A stretch of 53,861 nt of DNA from an uncultured bacterium (GTDB lineage Bacteria; Planctomycetota; Phycisphaerae; Phycisphaerales; SM1A02): assembly GCA_903961015.1 (NCBI GenBank), contig CAJCCX010000095.1, positions 1 to 53,861 on the forward strand. Direction: 5' to 3'. The first letter of the stretch is position 1. The number at the start of each line of letters is the position of its first letter. Shown one piece after another: positions 51,502-53,861 of the stretch. The translations under genes and the position numbers were made by a program. The notes beneath the pieces are model-generated. The model had not been told where the DNA came from. It made no database searches and worked only from the letters and a program-made list of their open reading frames with translations.

Positions 51502-52650
51502 TTACTTCTGTTCTGATTTGCTTTCGGTCTTCGCTGCTGCAGGTGGCAATGTTTTTGTCCATGCACCCTTGGCATCGAACTCATCAAGATGCTTCATCAT
51601 TCCGATCACTGAATCAACGCCACGGTCAGTCAACTGACCCTTGAAAGTTGGCATGACATTTCCGTATGTTGCGACAAGATGCTTTCCTGGGTTGTAAATC
51701 GAGTCGCGAATATAATCCTCTGGTGTCGCATATTCCTTGCCGGGCCCGATGATGTCGGCATAACTCTTGCCATCACTGAATCGCGCTCCGCCGGGGGAGG
51801 TCAGTCGAGTCCAGACGCCCTGCCATGAAGGTCCAAGGCCAACCGTTCCATCAAGGGAATGACATTGTTGGCAGCGGGCATAAATCTTTGGACCTGCCTT
51901 GAAATACAACTCGTCGTCTGGAATTTCATCAAGCCACTGCGCCTGCTTGACCAACCACTCATCAAACTCTGCTTGCGGTAGCACCATGACTCTGCGATTC
52001 ATATTGGAATGACCTGTTCCGCAATACTCCGTGCAGAAAAGGTGATATCCATTCTTCTCTTCGATTCCAGTTGGAATATCGCACTGAAACCAAAGCGTTG
52101 AATATCGCCCAGGAACAATGTCCTTTTTCACTCTGAATGCTGGGATGAAGCAGCAGTGAAGCACATCGTTTGAGCGCATGACCAATCGCACTGGGCGATT
52201 GCTTGGCACAACGAGATTGTCGGACTGGGCACCATTTGGGTACTTGAATTGCCATCCCCACTTAAACGCAGTGACATTCACATCGAAAGAATTCTTTGGC
52301 GGCGTGATCAGATCGACATAGCCAGTAAATCCGAAAAAGAAAATTGCAATGCAGATCAGCAGCGGAATAACGGACCAAGATAATTCGAGGACTGTGTGAT
52401 GGGTCATTCCATCTGTACGGATGCGTGTCCCAGGCTTGGCGCGATACTTGATCACGAACCAAACCATCATTGCGAGCACGACAACAAAGAAGAAATAGCA
52501 AATATAATTGATGATGTTGAACATCAAGTCAACATTGTGCGCTTGCACTGATGCTCCAATTGGAAGCCAGAAATCTGCTGGCGTAACGACCGGCGGAGCG
52601 GTTTGCACACTGGCAGTTGCAATGAAAATAGAGGTGAGTGTGGAAAGCAT
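51502..52650 (-). CDS. ctaC: Cytochrome c oxidase subunit II with cytochrome c domain
   Basis: A 382-residue subunit II. Signal-like segment (1-~20), two membrane helices (~42-67 and ~88-112), the CuA domain with ligands His165, Cys206, Cys210, His214 and Met217 (CTEYCGTGHSNM), and a C-terminal class I cytochrome c with CQQCH (260-264) and the axial Met in NVMPTFKGQL. This is the caa3-type arrangement that accepts electrons from cytochrome c or directly from a quinol-oxidising complex. The ATG at 52650 is preferred; the longer frame from 52764 overlaps the SCO gene. Confidence 0.95.
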   Translation of the reverse strand: MLSTLTSIFIATASVQTAPPVVTPADFWLPIGASVQAHNVDLMFNIINYICYFFFVVVLAMMVWFVIKYRAKPGTRIRTDGMTHHTVLELSWSVIPLLICIAIFFFGFTGYVDLITPPKNSFDVNVTAFKWGWQFKYPNGAQSDNLVVPSNRPVRLVMRSNDVLHCCFIPAFRVKKDIVPGRYSTLWFQCDIPTGIEEKNGYHLFCTEYCGTGHSNMNRRVMVLPQAEFDEWLVKQAQWLDEIPDDELYFKAGPKIYARCQQCHSLDGTVGLGPSWQGVWTRLTSPGGARFSDGKSYADIIGPGKEYATPEDYIRDSIYNPGKHLVATYGNVMPTFKGQLTDRGVDSVIGMMKHLDEFDAKGAWTKTLPPAAAKTESKSEQK

Positions 52651-52660
52651 GGGTAAAATT

Positions 52661-53557
52661 CTAGGCGAGCCGAGAGGAAGGGGCGAGTTGAGCGGTACGA
52701 GCTCCGCGACGGAACATATAGATGAGTCCAGTGGTGATAACAACAACGGTGATTGCTCCGCCAATTTTCATCAAGCGCATTGCAAAAACGACATACCCCT
52801 GACTTGCGGGGTCATATTGATGACACCAAAGAATAAATCGATCGAGCGGCGTTCCAATTTTCCCTTCGCCTGCTTCAACGATCGCCATGCGCATCGTTGT
52901 GGGATCGAACTTCACTCCGTAGAGATATCGAACAATGCGACCATCTGATGCGATCATCGCCAGCATTGCAGGATGCGAATATTCGCCACTGGGAAGTTCT
53001 TTGTATTGAAAGCCAACTGATTCTGCGATTGCAGCGGGAGCTTTCGCACCTTCGGCAGTTTGAGGTGCGGTCAGAAAACGTGAGCCCTGATCAGAACCCG
53101 CACGGCCGTATTCTGCCATGTATCCCAGCTTCTTTGCGTGGGCGAGTTCGTTGCTTTCCTTGGGGTTGATCGAAATAGAGACGAGATCGAAATCTTTTCC
53201 AATGGAAAGATCAACTTTCGAAAGTGATCGAATCGCTTCATTGAGCACAAGCGTGCAAAGCATTGGGCATTTGTAATAACCCATGTGCAACATGACAGGC
53301 TTGCCAGATGCGAGAATCGCTCCAAGCGTTGTTTCTTTACCATCATCACCAATCAACACTGTGGTCAGCGGAATCGTGTCGCCGAGGTGTTCGAGGATGT
53401 CGACACCCTCCATTTCCTTTGCAACTCCATCAGCAAGAACCGGACCTTCGCCTGGCGCGAATGGTGCAATCGACGCTTGTGCGTTTGCGCTGTTCGTCAT
53501 GCCGACCGTGAGGACGGTCGCTGCGATCAGAGAAAGGATGGACGCTTTGAGATTCAC
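52661..53557 (-). CDS. SCO1/SenC-type copper chaperone
   Basis: A 298-residue thioredoxin-fold protein that delivers copper to the CuA site of subunit II. Signal peptide 1-~27; copper ligands Cys97 and Cys101 in YYKCPMLCTLVLNE, and His195 in GEYSHPAML. Unlike classic SCO1, the membrane anchor is at the C-terminus (~263-284, VFAMRLMKIGGAITVVVITT). Its ATG overlaps the stop of the upstream gene (ATGA, 53554-53557), and ctaC starts 10 bp after its stop. Confidence 0.93.
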   Translation of the reverse strand: MNLKASILSLIAATVLTVGMTNSANAQASIAPFAPGEGPVLADGVAKEMEGVDILEHLGDTIPLTTVLIGDDGKETTLGAILASGKPVMLHMGYYKCPMLCTLVLNEAIRSLSKVDLSIGKDFDLVSISINPKESNELAHAKKLGYMAEYGRAGSDQGSRFLTAPQTAEGAKAPAAIAESVGFQYKELPSGEYSHPAMLAMIASDGRIVRYLYGVKFDPTTMRMAIVEAGEGKIGTPLDRFILWCHQYDPASQGYVVFAMRLMKIGGAITVVVITTGLIYMFRRGARTAQLAPSSRLA

Positions 53558-53861
53558 TTCTTGTCTGTACCTGTGGAGGCTGGCGCTGGAACGGGCGTAG
53601 CAACAACGATCTTCGGTGGGTTCTTTGCATCCGCAATCACAAATTCCATCGCCTTGGTGATGGGGATTCGGATGCGCGGTTCTGCACTGCCGTCAGGGGC
53701 AGTCACTGAATACTTTTGATAAACATCAAGTTGAGCAAGCTGCTCATTCATCAACTGTGTCTTCCAAATATTGGGGGGAGCAATAACCTTCACGTCAATT
53801 TCTTTGTCTTCAAACTTGAAATAGAAGACACACGTGGCGATCACCAACGCAGAGAGAATGA
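53554..53861 (-). CDS. Membrane-anchored protein of the oxidase operon (5' end outside window)
   Basis: The frame is open to the window edge, so the N-terminus is missing. What can be read ends a membrane helix (ILSALVIATCVFYFKFEDKE) followed by a soluble domain of about 85 residues with IRIPITKAMEFVIADAKN and an Ala/Pro tail. The helix plus the IPI..AME pattern resembles a small conserved protein found near planctomycete oxidase and quinol-oxidising (alternative complex III) genes, but I cannot name it. The TTG at 53847 lies inside the helix and is unlikely to be the real start. Confidence 0.55.
   Translation of the reverse strand, partial: ILSALVIATCVFYFKFEDKEIDVKVIAPPNIWKTQLMNEQLAQLDVYQKYSVTAPDGSAEPRIRIPITKAMEFVIADAKNPPKIVVATPVPAPASTGTDKK

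Noticed and set aside
50771-51562. 263-codon minus-strand frame overlapping ctaD
   Set aside because: Frameshifted copy of ctaD coding sequence rich in His, Arg, Ser and Trp; no independent signals.
52651-52764. Longer start of ctaC
   Set aside because: Lies inside the SCO gene; the ATG at 52650 gives a normal signal-like start.

Overview
The window looks like a planctomycete of the class Phycisphaerae. Three secreted proteins end in paired dockerin-like calcium-loop repeats closing with DL..LLS.WG. Others carry planctomycete-style prepilin leaders or a PEP-CTERM-like tail. Base composition looks intermediate by eye (not computed). Genes are very tightly packed: ATGA start/stop overlaps are common and several convergent pairs touch or overlap at their 3' ends. 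Several genes at the head of a transcription unit have a -10-like hexamer 6-7 bp before the start codon and no Shine-Dalgarno sequence, which suggests leaderless mRNAs.

Layout. 1-7,000: a 12-bp tandem repeat, a HutD-like protein, a secreted polysaccharide deacetylase, a chagasin-type protease-inhibitor lipoprotein, tRNA-Arg(UCU), a GYF_2-like protein, a lipoprotein, adenine deaminase and a ChaA-type antiporter. 7,100-9,960: an accessory cassette of a His/Cys-rich exported protein, a prepilin-like protein and two paralogous secreted proteins with different C-terminal tags. These two resemble the zinc-repressed all3515 family as I remember it. 9,978-24,063: an alpha-glucan (starch/maltodextrin) locus with glucan phosphorylase, amylomaltase, two exported GH13 enzymes and an ABC importer (binding protein fused to a MalF-like permease, a MalG-like permease, a MalK/UgpC ATPase), plus a ClpP-fold-like protein. 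24,151-27,195: a SYLF lipoprotein, a dockerin-tailed protein and a TPR lipoprotein.

26,020-39,316 is a divergent type II secretion / type IV pilus-like locus. The left arm (minus strand) has four minor pseudopilins, a secretin and the TPR lipoprotein. The right arm has the major pseudopilin, PilM, PilN, PilO and PilP-like proteins, the GspE ATPase and the GspF platform. No prepilin peptidase or retraction ATPase is present. A PEGA-tailed Ser/Thr kinase, a small DUF6804-like membrane protein, a 20-bp hairpin repeat array, an FG-GAP-like protein and an alpha-toroid repeat protein follow.

44,125 to the end is a respiratory module: CtaA and CtaB (heme A synthesis), a DUF3179 protein, and an aa3-type oxidase operon on the minus strand (membrane protein cut by the window edge, SCO, CtaC with fused cytochrome c, CtaD of the A2 type, CtaE, subunit IV, and a second short subunit III-like protein). 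The exported GH13 enzymes probably cut starch outside the cytoplasm, the ABC system imports the oligosaccharides, and MalQ and GlgP convert them to glucose-1-phosphate. The secretion locus could export the dockerin-tagged enzymes, but that link is inferred.
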